Below, one piece after another: positions 44,334-54,162 of a DNA stretch of 64,000 bases (its first letter is position 1; every line of letters starts with the position of its first letter). The notes beneath the pieces are model-generated. The model saw only the letters and a list, made by a program, of their open reading frames with translations, was not told the origin of the DNA and ran no database searches. A program made the position numbers and the translations under genes. The stretch lies in NCBI RefSeq assembly GCF_014652515.1, contig NZ_BMYY01000001.1, positions 242,822 through 306,821 of the forward strand, in the 5' to 3' direction. This DNA comes from Bacterioplanes sanyensis (GTDB lineage Bacteria > Pseudomonadota > Gammaproteobacteria > Pseudomonadales > Oceanobacteraceae).

Positions 44334-45556
44334 TGCTTGCGTTGTTGTTGCTGGCCATTCCGCTGGCGATGTTTTTGTTAAAGCCGGTCTGGTTTCGGCC
44401 GTCCACCGAGCAGGTCAGCCAGAGCGAAGAAAACCTGCGCCTATACCAAGAGCGCACCCAAGAGCTGGCCGATAGCGACCTTCCTGAAGATGAGAAAAAC
44501 ACCCTGCAGCTAGAGCTGGATCGTGAGTTTTTGGCATCCGCCGATGGCGCTGGCCTGGCGTTCAAAACTGGCAGCAAGCGAGAACGCATTCCGTTGGCCA
44601 TTGCATTAATCGTGCTGACCTTAGCTAGCACAGTTTGGCTGTATCAAAAATGGGGGGCCAGCAACGAGCTGCGCGCGACGGAGCTGTTGATGATGTCGGG
44701 CCAAAGCCAGCTCAGTGAGTTAGAGCGCCAAGAGTTGATGCAGCGCCTGGCCCGTGCAACTGAGCGTGAGCCGGATAACGTCGAGTGGGCGTATTTGCGT
44801 GGCCGCATTTTATCGGCCGAGCAAAAATACGCAGAGGCTGCCGATGCTTTTGCTGGCATGTTGGAGCAGTTGCCCGCTGAGGCCCAAGCTGACCGCGCCG
44901 AAGCCCTGACCATGCTGGCGCAGGCACGTTTTTTTGCCGCTGAGCAAAAGGCCGATCCTGAAGTATACGCCTTGCTGCAAGAAGCACTTACCTTGGTGCC
45001 GGATCACCGCCAGGCGCTCGGCATGGCGGGCATTTTGGCGTTTGAGTTAGAGCAATACGGCGATGCCATTGAGCACTGGCGCGGCCTGTGGAAGCGTTTG
45101 CCCGCTGGCCCAGAAGCGTCGCAGCTGGAGCAGGGCATTCGCCGCGCCGCCGAGCATTTGCGTGAGCAGGGCGGTGAAGTGTCGTTGGTGTGGTTAGAGC
45201 GTGCCGAGCTGAAGGTATTGGTATCTCTGGCACCCGAGGCTAAAGCACAAGCACAGCCGGATGACACTGTGTTTGTATTGGCGCGGGCATTTAATGGCCC
45301 CCCCATGCCGTTGGCGGTGCAAAAACTGACCGTCGCTGATTTGCCACAAGTCATTACGCTGAGCGATGATCAAGCCATGGCGCCGGGCATGAACCTCAGC
45401 CAGTTCAAGCAAGTAACGGTGGTAGCACGCATTTCTCGCAGTGGCCAACCGGTAGCGCAGCCGGGAGATTGGCAGGGCCTGCTAGAACCCGTCGCCAATC
45501 GTGTCGACGACGTGTTGCAGCTGACCATTAACCAGCCGGTAGCGGCAGAAGGCTAA
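44330..45556 (+). CDS. ccmI: Cytochrome c maturation protein CcmI
   Basis: A 408-residue protein with two N-terminal membrane helices (about 1-17 and 87-106), a leucine-zipper-like loop between (LRLYQERTQELADSDLP, typical of CcmI), a TPR region (about 140-270) that holds apocytochrome c, and a periplasmic C-terminal domain (about 285-405, FVLARAFNGPPMPLAVQKL). It is the last gene of the ccm operon and ends in a hairpin shared with the convergent DUF2804 gene. Confidence 0.94.
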   Translation: MMLALLLLAIPLAMFLLKPVWFRPSTEQVSQSEENLRLYQERTQELADSDLPEDEKNTLQLELDREFLASADGAGLAFKTGSKRERIPLAIALIVLTLASTVWLYQKWGASNELRATELLMMSGQSQLSELERQELMQRLARATEREPDNVEWAYLRGRILSAEQKYAEAADAFAGMLEQLPAEAQADRAEALTMLAQARFFAAEQKADPEVYALLQEALTLVPDHRQALGMAGILAFELEQYGDAIEHWRGLWKRLPAGPEASQLEQGIRRAAEHLREQGGEVSLVWLERAELKVLVSLAPEAKAQAQPDDTVFVLARAFNGPPMPLAVQKLTVADLPQVITLSDDQAMAPGMNLSQFKQVTVVARISRSGQPVAQPGDWQGLLEPVANRVDDVLQLTINQPVAAEG

Positions 45557-45560
45557 GCAG

Positions 45561-45580
45561 CGCCCGCTTACCAGCGGGCG
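45561..45580. terminator. Perfect hairpin between ccmI and the DUF2804 gene
   Basis: CGCCCGCT at 45561-45568 and AGCGGGCG at 45573-45580 form an 8-bp stem with a 4-base loop, covering the stop codon of the minus-strand gene (45568-45570). No T-run follows on either strand, so termination is plausible but not certain. Confidence 0.5.
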
Positions 45581-46590
45581 TAATGATCCTCGGTAAAGCC
45601 CCATTCGCCATGCAGGGCAATGGTTTCATTGGCGAGACGAATCTCGCCAAAATAGCGGCCAAAATGCTGGGTAAAGTTGGACGCGGCAATGATGGCGTTC
45701 ATCTTTTCCTGGCGCTGCCCGGCCGGCTCAAAATGCAGGCGAATTTGGCCATCGTTAGAGTGCAGCTCCCAAGCATGCTGCTTTTGATAGCGATCGAAGC
45801 GAAAATCGACCATGTCGACCTTAATGCGCTTGCCATCCAGCCACAGTGCATTTTCGGTAAAGCCCGTCTCGTTCACGCCGGCGGCCAGGTTAAAACCTAA
45901 GCGCCGACCATCGCTTAAGCGGCAAGACAAACTGCCCCAGTTCCAAAAGGTTTCGCGGCGCATGTAGCCGGCAGTCCAGTCGACGGAAGCGAGGGCGCCG
46001 ATTTGTTGCATGTCATAACTGCGATCCCGCCAACGCACGCTGCCATTGCACACCAAGGCGGTGCTTTTTTGCGTAAATACCCAGCCCTGATAACCAGCCC
46101 GAGTGCAAATCGCCAGCGGTTGATAAGACGTGGATTCATCAATGGTGACGTCAATTTCAACGCCCTTGCTGAGACTGACCTGCACCCGACGCACGCCGGG
46201 TACACGCGTGGCACGAATCGACAGCCGCTGCTTGCCCTTGCGAAACACCGCTTCGCCATCGTTCGGATGGGTATCGATGTGGGTGTGCCGGGCCAGTGGT
46301 TGAATAAAACTGTATTCGTCAAATTCGCCGCTGTTGGGATCGTACAAATACACAAAGGCATTGCTGGCAATTTTTAAATCGACAATGGCAATGCCAACAA
46401 TCAATTGCGGGCTGAGCAGACCGATAAACTGAAACTGGTTGAATTTTAGCCGTTTGGCCAGCGGCCCTAGGCGGCGATCCATGGGCGAGCGCAGGTCGTA
46501 ATCGAGATAGTTAATGTCGTGCACGCCGTCGGCAAAGGTGCCGAAGGCGGGTTGACCGTGACGGTCGATGAGTTGTTGTTTTATCGACAT
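45568..46590 (-). CDS. DUF2804 protein
   Basis: A 340-residue protein of the DUF2804 family, whose function is not established; the fold is probably a lipocalin-like or hydroxyneurosporene-synthase-like beta structure. Typical features are the arginine-rich opening with NYLDYDLRSPMDRRLGPLAK, VNETGFTENALWLDG and HFEPAGQRQEK. No signal peptide or membrane helix. It is on the same strand as, and 54 bases downstream of, the CrbS-like gene. Confidence 0.82.
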   Translation of the reverse strand: MSIKQQLIDRHGQPAFGTFADGVHDINYLDYDLRSPMDRRLGPLAKRLKFNQFQFIGLLSPQLIVGIAIVDLKIASNAFVYLYDPNSGEFDEYSFIQPLARHTHIDTHPNDGEAVFRKGKQRLSIRATRVPGVRRVQVSLSKGVEIDVTIDESTSYQPLAICTRAGYQGWVFTQKSTALVCNGSVRWRDRSYDMQQIGALASVDWTAGYMRRETFWNWGSLSCRLSDGRRLGFNLAAGVNETGFTENALWLDGKRIKVDMVDFRFDRYQKQHAWELHSNDGQIRLHFEPAGQRQEKMNAIIAASNFTQHFGRYFGEIRLANETIALHGEWGFTEDHYARW

Positions 46591-46644
46591 GAAAGCGGTT
46601 CTGTGGTGAGTGTGAGTGAATGAATGAATGTTAAGCGGCCGCTG

Positions 46645-49600
46645 TTATTTCACCAGACGGCTGATCAGCGCCCGCAACGCGGCTGGACGCATGGGTTTGC
46701 GTAAAAAGTAAAAACCCAGTTGCTTAGCTTGTTCTTCGACTTCCGGCCGTGGGTCGGCGGTGATCAGCACGCCCGGAATCTCTGGGTCATCAAACTGTTG
46801 GCGCAGCATGGTCATGACTTCCAGGCCGGTTTCATCGTTGTCGAGCTGATAGTCGGCCAACATAATTTGCGGTTTAAAGGCAATCTGCGCCGCTTCCTCT
46901 TGGGTACTGCAACTGTACACGTCGCACTGCCAGCTATCGAGCAGTGCGTTCATGGCGGTTAATACTTCTGGGTCGTTGTCGATGCAAAAGGTCGCCATGC
47001 CACTGAAAGAACCATTTGAGCGACCACGAAAACGCGGTTGGGGTTTGTCGGGCAGGGCGTCGGTCAGCGCCATGCTGACTTCAAAGCGAGTGCCTTGACC
47101 GACCCAAGAATCAACCTTGACGCTGTGGTCTAAGCGCCCGGCCATGCGCTCAACAATGGCCAAGCCTAAGCCCAGCCCTTTGTCTTGTTTGGGTTGGTTT
47201 AGGCGCTTAAATTCGCCAAAGATTTCTTTTAATTTAGATTGCGGAATGCCCGGGCCGCTGTCCCACACTTGCACCACTAAGGTATTGCCGCGTTGGCGAC
47301 AGCCCACTAAAACGCCGCCTTGCTCGGTGTAGCGCACGGCATTGCTGATTAGGTTTTGAATAATGCGCCGCAGCCAATGCGCATCGCTCATCACCCAATA
47401 AGGGCAATCACGCACGGTCAAACGCAGGCCTTTGTCTTGGGCTAGGGCGGTAAATTCGTCGCGCAGTGGGCGCAAAATATCACTGACTTTCACTGGGCGT
47501 AGATCAGGCTCTAAAGCGCCTGCGTCCAGTTTGGATATTTCTACCAGCACAGATAACACATCTTCAGCCGATTGCAGCGAGCCTTCTAGATGATTTAACA
47601 AGTGGCGCTGCTCATCGCTCAGCGGGTGCTGTGACAAGGTTGAAGCGAACAGTTTGGCGGCATTTAACGGTTGCATTAAATCGTGTCCGGTGGCCGCTAA
47701 AAAACGAGTTTTACTGGTATTGGCTTCAATTAAGCGTGAGGTTAAATCTTCCAATTCTTGGGTGCGTTTTTCAACGCGCTGCTCTAGCGTAATGTTCGCT
47801 TGCTGCAGGGCTTCTTCCGCTCGGCGGTGGGCGGTGATGTCGGTAAAACTGGTGACAAAGCCGCCGTCGGGCATGGGGTGGCCCTGCATCGACAGTACGG
47901 TGCCACTGGGTAAATCACGTTCAAAGTGATGGGCGGAGCCGCTGCGCAAAAAGTTCATCCGCCTTGCCACCATGTGCTCGACATCGCCCAGGCCGCAATA
48001 GCCACGCTCAGCGTTGTAGCGAATAATATCTTCGATGGGTTTGCCGACCTGCATAAACCCTTCTGGGTAATCAAACAGCTCCAGATAGCGCCGGTTCCAG
48101 GCGACCAAATTCAGGTTTTTATCCACCACGCTGACGCCCTGGTGCAGATTTTCTAATGCTGCCTGCAGCTGCTCACGACTCATGGCAAAGGCTTGGCTGG
48201 CTTCGCTGGCCAAAAAGGCCAAATCGCGAATTTGAATTTGCTCGCCGCCCAGCAAGGTGGAAAAAATCACCCGTGCCGATGATGACCCCACCACCGATGC
48301 CAGCAGTTTTTCGGCATCGTGCAATAACGTGGTAGACGCCATGGCATGGTCATATTGCACGCCGTGCTTGGATTGGTAGTCAGCAAAAAATGCTTCGCAT
48401 TTGCGCACACCCAAAATGCGCTCTAATACCACGCGCACGTCGTCGACTTTGCAGTCAAAGCTGGGCGCTACTTTGTTACCTGCCAGTGGTGCTTTGGTGC
48501 TGGTGTAATCGGAAGCCAACATGCGCTCACGCACGGAAGCGTTAGTGCCTAGGGAGAATAAAACGAAGAAAGAAACATTGACCACAAGGCTCATGATGAC
48601 GCCAAAACTGAAGTCATCTAGGCCATAACTCAACAGGGTGCCGTTGCTGGATACGGTTTCGGTCAATAACGGTAACAACAGGGTATAAAACCAGATAAAG
48701 GTACCGCTTAATAAGCCTGCCATGGCACCCTGACGATTGGCATTTTGCCAGATCAAACCACCAATCAAAGGCGGTGCAAACTGGGCCACCGCAGCAAAGG
48801 ACAGCAAACCGATGGCCGCCAACGATTCAAACTCGCCGACACTGCGATAAAACAGATACGACAGCAGCATCATGGCGACAATGACCAAGCGTCTAACGGT
48901 CAGCACCAGGGCCCTGACGGTGGTCGATTGCTGCAGCTCCACCTGATGTTGGGGGCTGCGGAAAAACACCGGCAACACCAGCTCATTGGAGACCATGGTG
49001 CTGATGGCTACCGTCGCAACAATAATCATGCCGGTGGCGGCACTGCCGCCGCCAATAAAAGCCATCACTGCTAGGGATTCATGCCCCAGCGCTACTGGCA
49101 AGCTGAGCACATAGGTATCGGGAGCAAAGCCCAGTTGCTTGAGAAATAAATCGCCACTTAGGGCAATGGGCATCACGAACAGCATCAGCAGTAATAAGTA
49201 GAGGGGAAACAACCAGCGTGCGGTGCGGATATGGCGAATGGACTCGTTTTCAATGATGCCCACTTGGAATTGTCGCGGCAGACACAACATGGCAAAGCCG
49301 GCCAGCAAGGTTTGCAGTAAAAAACTGACGGAAATGATGTCGCTATTAAAAAGAATATGATCGGATGCGAACTCTCGACTTAGCGTGATCAGATCGAGCG
49401 GCGAGTCATATAGGCTGGTCATCACCCAGATGCCCACGGCGACAAACGCTAATAGCTTCACCAAAGACTCAAACGCCACCGCCATGATCATACCTGGGTG
49501 CTGCTCACTGGCATCGATGTCGCGGGTGCCGAACATAATGACAAACACCGCCATGGCACAGCTGATATAAAAAGCCGTGTCTTGCCACATGCTGACGTCG

Positions 49601-50067
49601 GTACCGCGATGATTGCCGAGGGGCTGTGTCACCAGCTCAAAGCCGGTGGCGATGGCTTTTAATTGCAGCGCAATGTAGGGAATGACCCCCAGTACCGCCA
49701 CCAAGGTCACCAAAATGGCCAAGGTATGATCACGGCCGTAGCGGGTGGCGATAAAGTCGGCGATGGAGGTCAGGCGCTTTTCTTTGGCGATGCGAATGAT
49801 CTTGCCCATCATGCGCCAGAACAACAGCAAAAACAGCGTCGGCCCTAAATACACAGATAAAAACGTCCAACCTGTGGTGGCGGCTTGGCCGACAGCGCCA
49901 TAAAACGTCCAGGAGGTGCAATACACCGCCAGCGATAAGCTATAAATCACCCCGCTGCGATGAATCGGGCGGCCTTGATGCGCGCGCTTATCGCCATACC
50001 AAGCGATGGCGAACAAAGTGGCAATGTAGAGCACAGAAATGGCGATCAACTGCCAAGCGGGAATCAT
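46645..50067 (-). CDS. crbS: CrbS-like sodium/solute symporter-hybrid histidine kinase
   Basis: A 1140-residue sensor. Residues 1 to about 520 form a sodium:solute-symporter module of about 13 helices (YSLSLAVYCTSWTFYGAVGQ at its start); a PAS domain follows at about 640-755 (NLHQGVSVVDKNLNLVAWNR); then a HisKA domain with phospho-accepting His near 794 (ATGHDLMQPLNAAKLF), an ATPase domain (NLISNAVRYT, GLGLGLAIVERMAG) and a C-terminal receiver with phospho-Asp near 1072 (MLADYQLDNDETG). This layout is that of CrbS, which with CrbR controls acetyl-CoA synthetase in Vibrio and Pseudomonas. The divergent DUF294 and exonuclease genes also sit beside crbS in Vibrio, to my recollection. No crbR or acs gene is in the window. 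Confidence 0.85.
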   Translation of the reverse strand: MIPAWQLIAISVLYIATLFAIAWYGDKRAHQGRPIHRSGVIYSLSLAVYCTSWTFYGAVGQAATTGWTFLSVYLGPTLFLLLFWRMMGKIIRIAKEKRLTSIADFIATRYGRDHTLAILVTLVAVLGVIPYIALQLKAIATGFELVTQPLGNHRGTDVSMWQDTAFYISCAMAVFVIMFGTRDIDASEQHPGMIMAVAFESLVKLLAFVAVGIWVMTSLYDSPLDLITLSREFASDHILFNSDIISVSFLLQTLLAGFAMLCLPRQFQVGIIENESIRHIRTARWLFPLYLLLLMLFVMPIALSGDLFLKQLGFAPDTYVLSLPVALGHESLAVMAFIGGGSAATGMIIVATVAISTMVSNELVLPVFFRSPQHQVELQQSTTVRALVLTVRRLVIVAMMLLSYLFYRSVGEFESLAAIGLLSFAAVAQFAPPLIGGLIWQNANRQGAMAGLLSGTFIWFYTLLLPLLTETVSSNGTLLSYGLDDFSFGVIMSLVVNVSFFVLFSLGTNASVRERMLASDYTSTKAPLAGNKVAPSFDCKVDDVRVVLERILGVRKCEAFFADYQSKHGVQYDHAMASTTLLHDAEKLLASVVGSSSARVIFSTLLGGEQIQIRDLAFLASEASQAFAMSREQLQAALENLHQGVSVVDKNLNLVAWNRRYLELFDYPEGFMQVGKPIEDIIRYNAERGYCGLGDVEHMVARRMNFLRSGSAHHFERDLPSGTVLSMQGHPMPDGGFVTSFTDITAHRRAEEALQQANITLEQRVEKRTQELEDLTSRLIEANTSKTRFLAATGHDLMQPLNAAKLFASTLSQHPLSDEQRHLLNHLEGSLQSAEDVLSVLVEISKLDAGALEPDLRPVKVSDILRPLRDEFTALAQDKGLRLTVRDCPYWVMSDAHWLRRIIQNLISNAVRYTEQGGVLVGCRQRGNTLVVQVWDSGPGIPQSKLKEIFGEFKRLNQPKQDKGLGLGLAIVERMAGRLDHSVKVDSWVGQGTRFEVSMALTDALPDKPQPRFRGRSNGSFSGMATFCIDNDPEVLTAMNALLDSWQCDVYSCSTQEEAAQIAFKPQIMLADYQLDNDETGLEVMTMLRQQFDDPEIPGVLITADPRPEVEEQAKQLGFYFLRKPMRPAALRALISRLVK

Positions 50068-50305
50068 AACAGGCTTCGCTTATTGTTTTCGGCCACTATA
50101 GCATGGCCTATTGATGCGCTGAATCCTTATGCTGGTTGGGGATATCGCCTGCATTCTCGCGGGTTGGTAAGCCTGCTAGACCAATGTCGTGCTGGGTGTT
50201 GGCAGGAGCAAGGTTACACTGAACGTGAATAGTTCAAGACTGCCCAGCCCTGTCGCCGGCCTCGAGTTTGGCTGATGCAGACAGTGCTCGCCAGGAGGGC
50301 AAGAT

Positions 50306-52102
50306 ATGTCGATACAGATCAACCTCAATCAGCCACCGTTCAGTTTTTTATCGACAGAGCAGCGACAATGGCTGACCCAGCGATTGGACCTGGTGTTCTT
50401 CCAGACCGACCAGGTCATTCTTGATGAAGGTCAGGTCGCTCCCGGTTTATTCATCGTCTATAAAGGCGTGGTAGAAGAAAGTGACGGCCAAGGACAAGTG
50501 TTTTCGCAGTACGGCAGCGAGGACATATTCGATGTGCGCGCGGTATTAGAGTCTGCGTGCAAACACCGCTACACCGCCTGTGAAGAAACCTTGTGCTATT
50601 TATTGCGTGCAGATGACTTTATTAAGCTATTAGACGATAGCGACGACTTTTCTATTTATTTTAAAACCGACTTGGGTACCCAAGCATCTTTGGTCGAGCA
50701 GCGTGATAGCGGTGTGTCGGAGTTTATTCTGGCGCGCATTGATGACAGCGCCATGCGTCCGCCTGTTTATGTGAATGGTCAGACCAACCTAGCGCGCGTG
50801 GCTGAGTTGATGCATGAGCAAAAGTACGATGCTGTGTTAGTGCGCTCCAGCCGGGGTATTGGCATCGTCACCGGCACCGACTTACTGAAAGCCACCTTGA
50901 TGGGCGATAAAACCAAGCAAACGCGCGTAGCAGAAATTGCACAATACGATTTAATCACAGTTGAATACGGCGAGTTTCTGTTCTCAGCCCTGTTGCAAAT
51001 GACGCAATATCAAATCGAACGTGTGGTGGTGCGCCGTCAGGGCGATATCGTTGGCATGTTAGAGCTGATGGATATGCTCAGTTTGTTTTCCACTCACTCC
51101 CACGTTATTGCCATGCGCATTGAGCAATCGCGCAGTTTGAAAGAGCTGGTGGTGGCGGCACAAAGGTTAGACACCTTGATTCGTTCGTTGTCAGACCAAG
51201 GTGTAAAAATGGCGGCCATTATGGAGCTGGTGACCACGCTCAATCGACGCTTGCTGCAGCGCGCGTTCGATTTGATCTTTCCACCGCGCTTGCGCGACCG
51301 GGTGTGCATCTTGGTGTTGGGTAGTGAAGGGCGGGGCGAGCAAATCCTGAAAACAGACCAAGACAACGCCGTTATTTTAAAGCAAGAGCACGAGCGCGAA
51401 GCGGTGATGCCGCTGCTTAATCAGTTGCATCAGGCACTGTTGGAATTTGGCTATCCACCCTGCCCAGGTGGTGTGATGTTTATTAACGACAGCTGGATCA
51501 ACACCGTCGAAGGCTGGCAAGGCAAGGTCGGGCGTTGGCTTAACTCGGGCTCGCCCGATGCCATGATGAACATGGCCATTTTGATGGATGGCGAACCTGT
51601 TTGTGGTGATAAAAACCTGTTTGACGACGTTAAAGCACGCTGGCAGCACAGTGATTTACGCTCCAGTATGATTTCTGCCTGGTTTGCCAAGCCGGCGCTG
51701 CAGTTCGAAACGCCGCTCACTTTCTTGGGCAAAATCCGTGAGGATCACGGCAAAATCGATATTAAAAAAGGCGGTATTTTTCCCTTGGTGCATGGGGTGC
51801 GTGCCTTGGCTTTTGAGCACGCGGTGGATGCTTGCAATACCCTAGAGCGCCTCGATTGGCTGCAGCAGCATCAGATCTTGGACGAAGAAGTGGTGCAAGG
51901 CTTAAAGGATGCACTGTTATTATTTGTGCGCATACGCTTGCGCCAGCAGTTAGCGATCAAGGCCGATAACCCGGGTTTAAGCCAGCAGTTAAATCTTGAG
52001 CATTTGCGCAGTGTGGATCGCAGCCTGCTGCGCCATGCGTTGCATCGAGTGAAAAAATTCAAGCAATTGCTGGTGCATCACTACCACTTGGAGAGCTTCT
52101 GA
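50306..52102 (+). CDS. cNMP-binding/CBS/DUF294 putative nucleotidyltransferase
   Basis: A 598-residue cytoplasmic protein: a cyclic-nucleotide-binding-like domain (about 15-130), two CBS motifs (about 155-265), a DUF294 nucleotidyltransferase domain related to GlnD (about 330-440, LGSEGRGEQILKTDQDNAVI with the G-S and D-x-D catalytic pattern) and a DUF294 C-terminal helical domain (about 480-598). The combination suggests a nucleotide-sensing enzyme that modifies a protein or makes a nucleotide signal; the reaction is unknown. GGAGGG lies 7 bases before ATG 50306. It is divergent from the CrbS-like gene and overlaps the exonuclease gene by one base. The 238-base region upstream holds no other gene. 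Confidence 0.85.
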   Translation: MSIQINLNQPPFSFLSTEQRQWLTQRLDLVFFQTDQVILDEGQVAPGLFIVYKGVVEESDGQGQVFSQYGSEDIFDVRAVLESACKHRYTACEETLCYLLRADDFIKLLDDSDDFSIYFKTDLGTQASLVEQRDSGVSEFILARIDDSAMRPPVYVNGQTNLARVAELMHEQKYDAVLVRSSRGIGIVTGTDLLKATLMGDKTKQTRVAEIAQYDLITVEYGEFLFSALLQMTQYQIERVVVRRQGDIVGMLELMDMLSLFSTHSHVIAMRIEQSRSLKELVVAAQRLDTLIRSLSDQGVKMAAIMELVTTLNRRLLQRAFDLIFPPRLRDRVCILVLGSEGRGEQILKTDQDNAVILKQEHEREAVMPLLNQLHQALLEFGYPPCPGGVMFINDSWINTVEGWQGKVGRWLNSGSPDAMMNMAILMDGEPVCGDKNLFDDVKARWQHSDLRSSMISAWFAKPALQFETPLTFLGKIREDHGKIDIKKGGIFPLVHGVRALAFEHAVDACNTLERLDWLQQHQILDEEVVQGLKDALLLFVRIRLRQQLAIKADNPGLSQQLNLEHLRSVDRSLLRHALHRVKKFKQLLVHHYHLESF

Positions 52103-52710
52103 TGCGTTACTGGCTGAGGCGACAACTGCCAGGCTTTTTGCCGCCCGAAGGGCGTTGGCGGCATTTGGCCGACCCCTATGATGGCGACGAAGTGGTGGTG
52201 CTGGATTGCGAAACCAGCGTGTTCGACAAGCGCAAAGGCGAATTGCTGAGTGTGGCTGCGGTGGTGGTCAAGGGCCAAGAGATTCAGCTGTCACAGGCGT
52301 TAGATTTGACGGTAAAATCCACGGCGAAGACCGATGAAAATGCGGTTCGCGTGCACTATTTGCGCCGTGAAGATCGCCACCTCGGTGTTAGCAGTGCAGA
52401 GGCGATTGAAAAAGTATTGGATTTTGTCGGTAACCGGCCGATTTGTGGTTTCTACATTGAATACGATCGCGCAATTTTGAATCGCTACATTAAGCGCTTA
52501 TACAACTTTAAATTACCGAACCGCTTTATCGAAGTCTCAGAAATCTACGTCAATCAAAAGCGCCGTTATATTCCAGAACTGCAGCTGGACCTCACCTTTG
52601 AGGGGCTGGCCAAAGACCTGCAAGTGCCCGTTATTGAACGTCACACCGCCATCGGCGATGTGATTTCAACGGCACTGATGTATATAAAACTGACGCAGTT
52701 CAAGCGCTGA
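52102..52710 (+). CDS. DnaQ-like 3'-5' exonuclease
   Basis: A 202-residue DEDDh exonuclease domain. ExoI is VVLDCETS (Asp35, Glu37), ExoII is GFYIEYDRAILNRY, and ExoIII is HTAIGDVIST (H-x4-D), so the catalytic set is complete. It is shorter than, and not a close match to, the main replicative proofreading subunit, and is better described as an epsilon-like exonuclease acting on DNA or RNA ends. Its ATG overlaps the DUF294 stop (TGATG), so the two proteins are made together; why is not known. Confidence 0.87.
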   Translation: MRYWLRRQLPGFLPPEGRWRHLADPYDGDEVVVLDCETSVFDKRKGELLSVAAVVVKGQEIQLSQALDLTVKSTAKTDENAVRVHYLRREDRHLGVSSAEAIEKVLDFVGNRPICGFYIEYDRAILNRYIKRLYNFKLPNRFIEVSEIYVNQKRRYIPELQLDLTFEGLAKDLQVPVIERHTAIGDVISTALMYIKLTQFKR

Positions 52711-52823
52711 CTATTGTTCTGATGTGATTGATCACTGGTCTCATCCCACGCATAATCGCCGCGCCAAAGTTGGGGCTCATTAATAAATGCCTCAGCAGGA
52801 AGATAGCATAACAGGATGATTTG

Positions 52824-53483
52824 ATGAAAAAGCAATTGATGGCTGCCTCAATGCTGGCGCTGACTGTGAATAGCGCCCAAGCGATGGATATATATACAGG
52901 CGTTGGTGGTGGCGTAGGTTTGGGGCTTGAAACCTACGATATTGAAACCAGAAGCGGTTATGGCAGTCTGGATGTGGGTGATAAAGACGTTGGTTTAAAA
53001 AGCTTTAATCAGCGCATTCTATTGGGCATGGTGTTCCCCGGTAATCATCGTATTGAATACAGCCTGAATCGCATTGGTGTCAGTTATAACGACGATGCAC
53101 TGAGTGGTTATGAGCACGATGAGTTTGATTCTGCTACCTATTACGGCTTTGAAGTGGATTGGCTGAAGTGGGTAGGCAGCTCTGCCATGACACCTTATGT
53201 GGGGGGCGGTGTCGGCCTCTATGGCTGGAATGATAACGAGCACATTACAGTAGACGGGCAAGATCTGGAACTTGGCTGGTCTTTGGCCTTGGCCATGGGT
53301 GGCACGATGGATTTGTCGTCGTCAATGAAGCTTGATATTGGTGGCAAGTTCCGTCGTTTTATCTGGTACGATTTTGAGCCATACAATGACAGCGATGGTA
53401 TGTATGCTCGCAGCTCATCCTTGGTAATCAAACCACGCACTAACTTGTTCACCTTGGATATGAACCTACTGTTTGGCTTCTAA
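52824..53483 (+). CDS. OmpA-like outer-membrane beta-barrel protein
   Basis: A 219-residue protein with a signal peptide ending at AQA|MD (about residue 20) and eight or so amphipathic strands (IYTGVGGGVGLGLETY, ATYYGFEVDWLKWV, PYVGGGVGLYGW, LALAMGGTMDLSSSMKLDIG), ending in the aromatic LLFGF needed for assembly. It fits the small beta-barrel porin-like families; function unknown. ATG 52824 follows AGGATG; the TTG one codon upstream is less likely. A hairpin follows its stop. Confidence 0.82.
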   Translation: MKKQLMAASMLALTVNSAQAMDIYTGVGGGVGLGLETYDIETRSGYGSLDVGDKDVGLKSFNQRILLGMVFPGNHRIEYSLNRIGVSYNDDALSGYEHDEFDSATYYGFEVDWLKWVGSSAMTPYVGGGVGLYGWNDNEHITVDGQDLELGWSLALAMGGTMDLSSSMKLDIGGKFRRFIWYDFEPYNDSDGMYARSSSLVIKPRTNLFTLDMNLLFGF

Positions 53484-53488
53484 CCTAA

Positions 53489-53508
53489 GGAGAGCCAGTT
53501 GGCTCTCC
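53489..53508. terminator. Perfect hairpin between convergent genes
   Basis: GGAGAGCC at 53489-53496 pairs with GGCTCTCC at 53501-53508 around AGTT, 6 bases after the outer-membrane protein stop and 11 bases before the end of the TRIC gene. The T-rich stretch after it is interrupted (TGCCTTGGTCTTT). Confidence 0.6.
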
Positions 53509-53519
53509 TGCCTTGGTCT

Positions 53520-54131
53520 TTATGCCGTGGCCTTCACCTGAAACGTCGGCAACTGCCAATGCCAGCGCAATGCACACATTCGCAGTAACACCCCAACGCT
53601 AAAGGCGGCCAATAAGGTGCTGTCTTCGTTGATGCCCAGGTGGCGCAGTTGCAAGTACAGCAAGGCAACGATCAGTGACACGCTGGCGTAGAGCTCGCGA
53701 TGCAGCACTTCAGGTTCGCGCTGACATAAAATGTCGCGCAAAATGCCGCCAAATATGCCGGTAATGATGCCGGCCATGACCACTACGGGCAGCTCGTACC
53801 CTAGCTCTAAGCCAACGTTACAGCCAATCAGAGTAAAAGCCACCAGACCAATGGCATCCAGCACCAAAAACAACTGTCGCAATTTATGCACCCAGCGCAC
53901 AATCAGCCAAGTGAACAGGCCAGCGCCAATGGTGAGGTAAATATATTCAGGGTGGCGGGTCCAGTTAACGGGAAAGTTGCCCAGCAAGACATCGCGTACG
54001 GTACCGCCGCCCAGGGCGGTTAAAAAGGCAATTAAAGAAACGCCAAATAAATCCATTTGTCGTCGACCGGCGGCTAAGGCGCCCGTCATGGCTTCAGCGG
54101 TAATGGCAATCAAATAGGCGAGGGTCAGCAT
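53520..54131 (-). CDS. TRIC-family channel protein (YicG/UPF0126 type)
   Basis: A 203-residue inner-membrane protein of seven helices in the trimeric intracellular cation channel family, built from two repeats: FLTALGGGTVRDVLLGNFP and GIITGIFGGILRDILCQREP carry the paired glycine-rich G-G-x2-R-D kinks typical of the fold. Bacterial TRIC proteins conduct monovalent cations in vitro, and glycine transport has been proposed for some. Here a tandem glycine riboswitch lies directly upstream, which supports a link to glycine. AGGAG lies 8 bases before ATG 54131, inside a small hairpin (GCAG-GAGTA-CTGC). Confidence 0.9.
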   Translation of the reverse strand: MLTLAYLIAITAEAMTGALAAGRRQMDLFGVSLIAFLTALGGGTVRDVLLGNFPVNWTRHPEYIYLTIGAGLFTWLIVRWVHKLRQLFLVLDAIGLVAFTLIGCNVGLELGYELPVVVMAGIITGIFGGILRDILCQREPEVLHRELYASVSLIVALLYLQLRHLGINEDSTLLAAFSVGVLLRMCALRWHWQLPTFQVKATA

Positions 54132-54162
54132 GCAGTACTCCTGCAGTTATCTGTGCCCCTCC

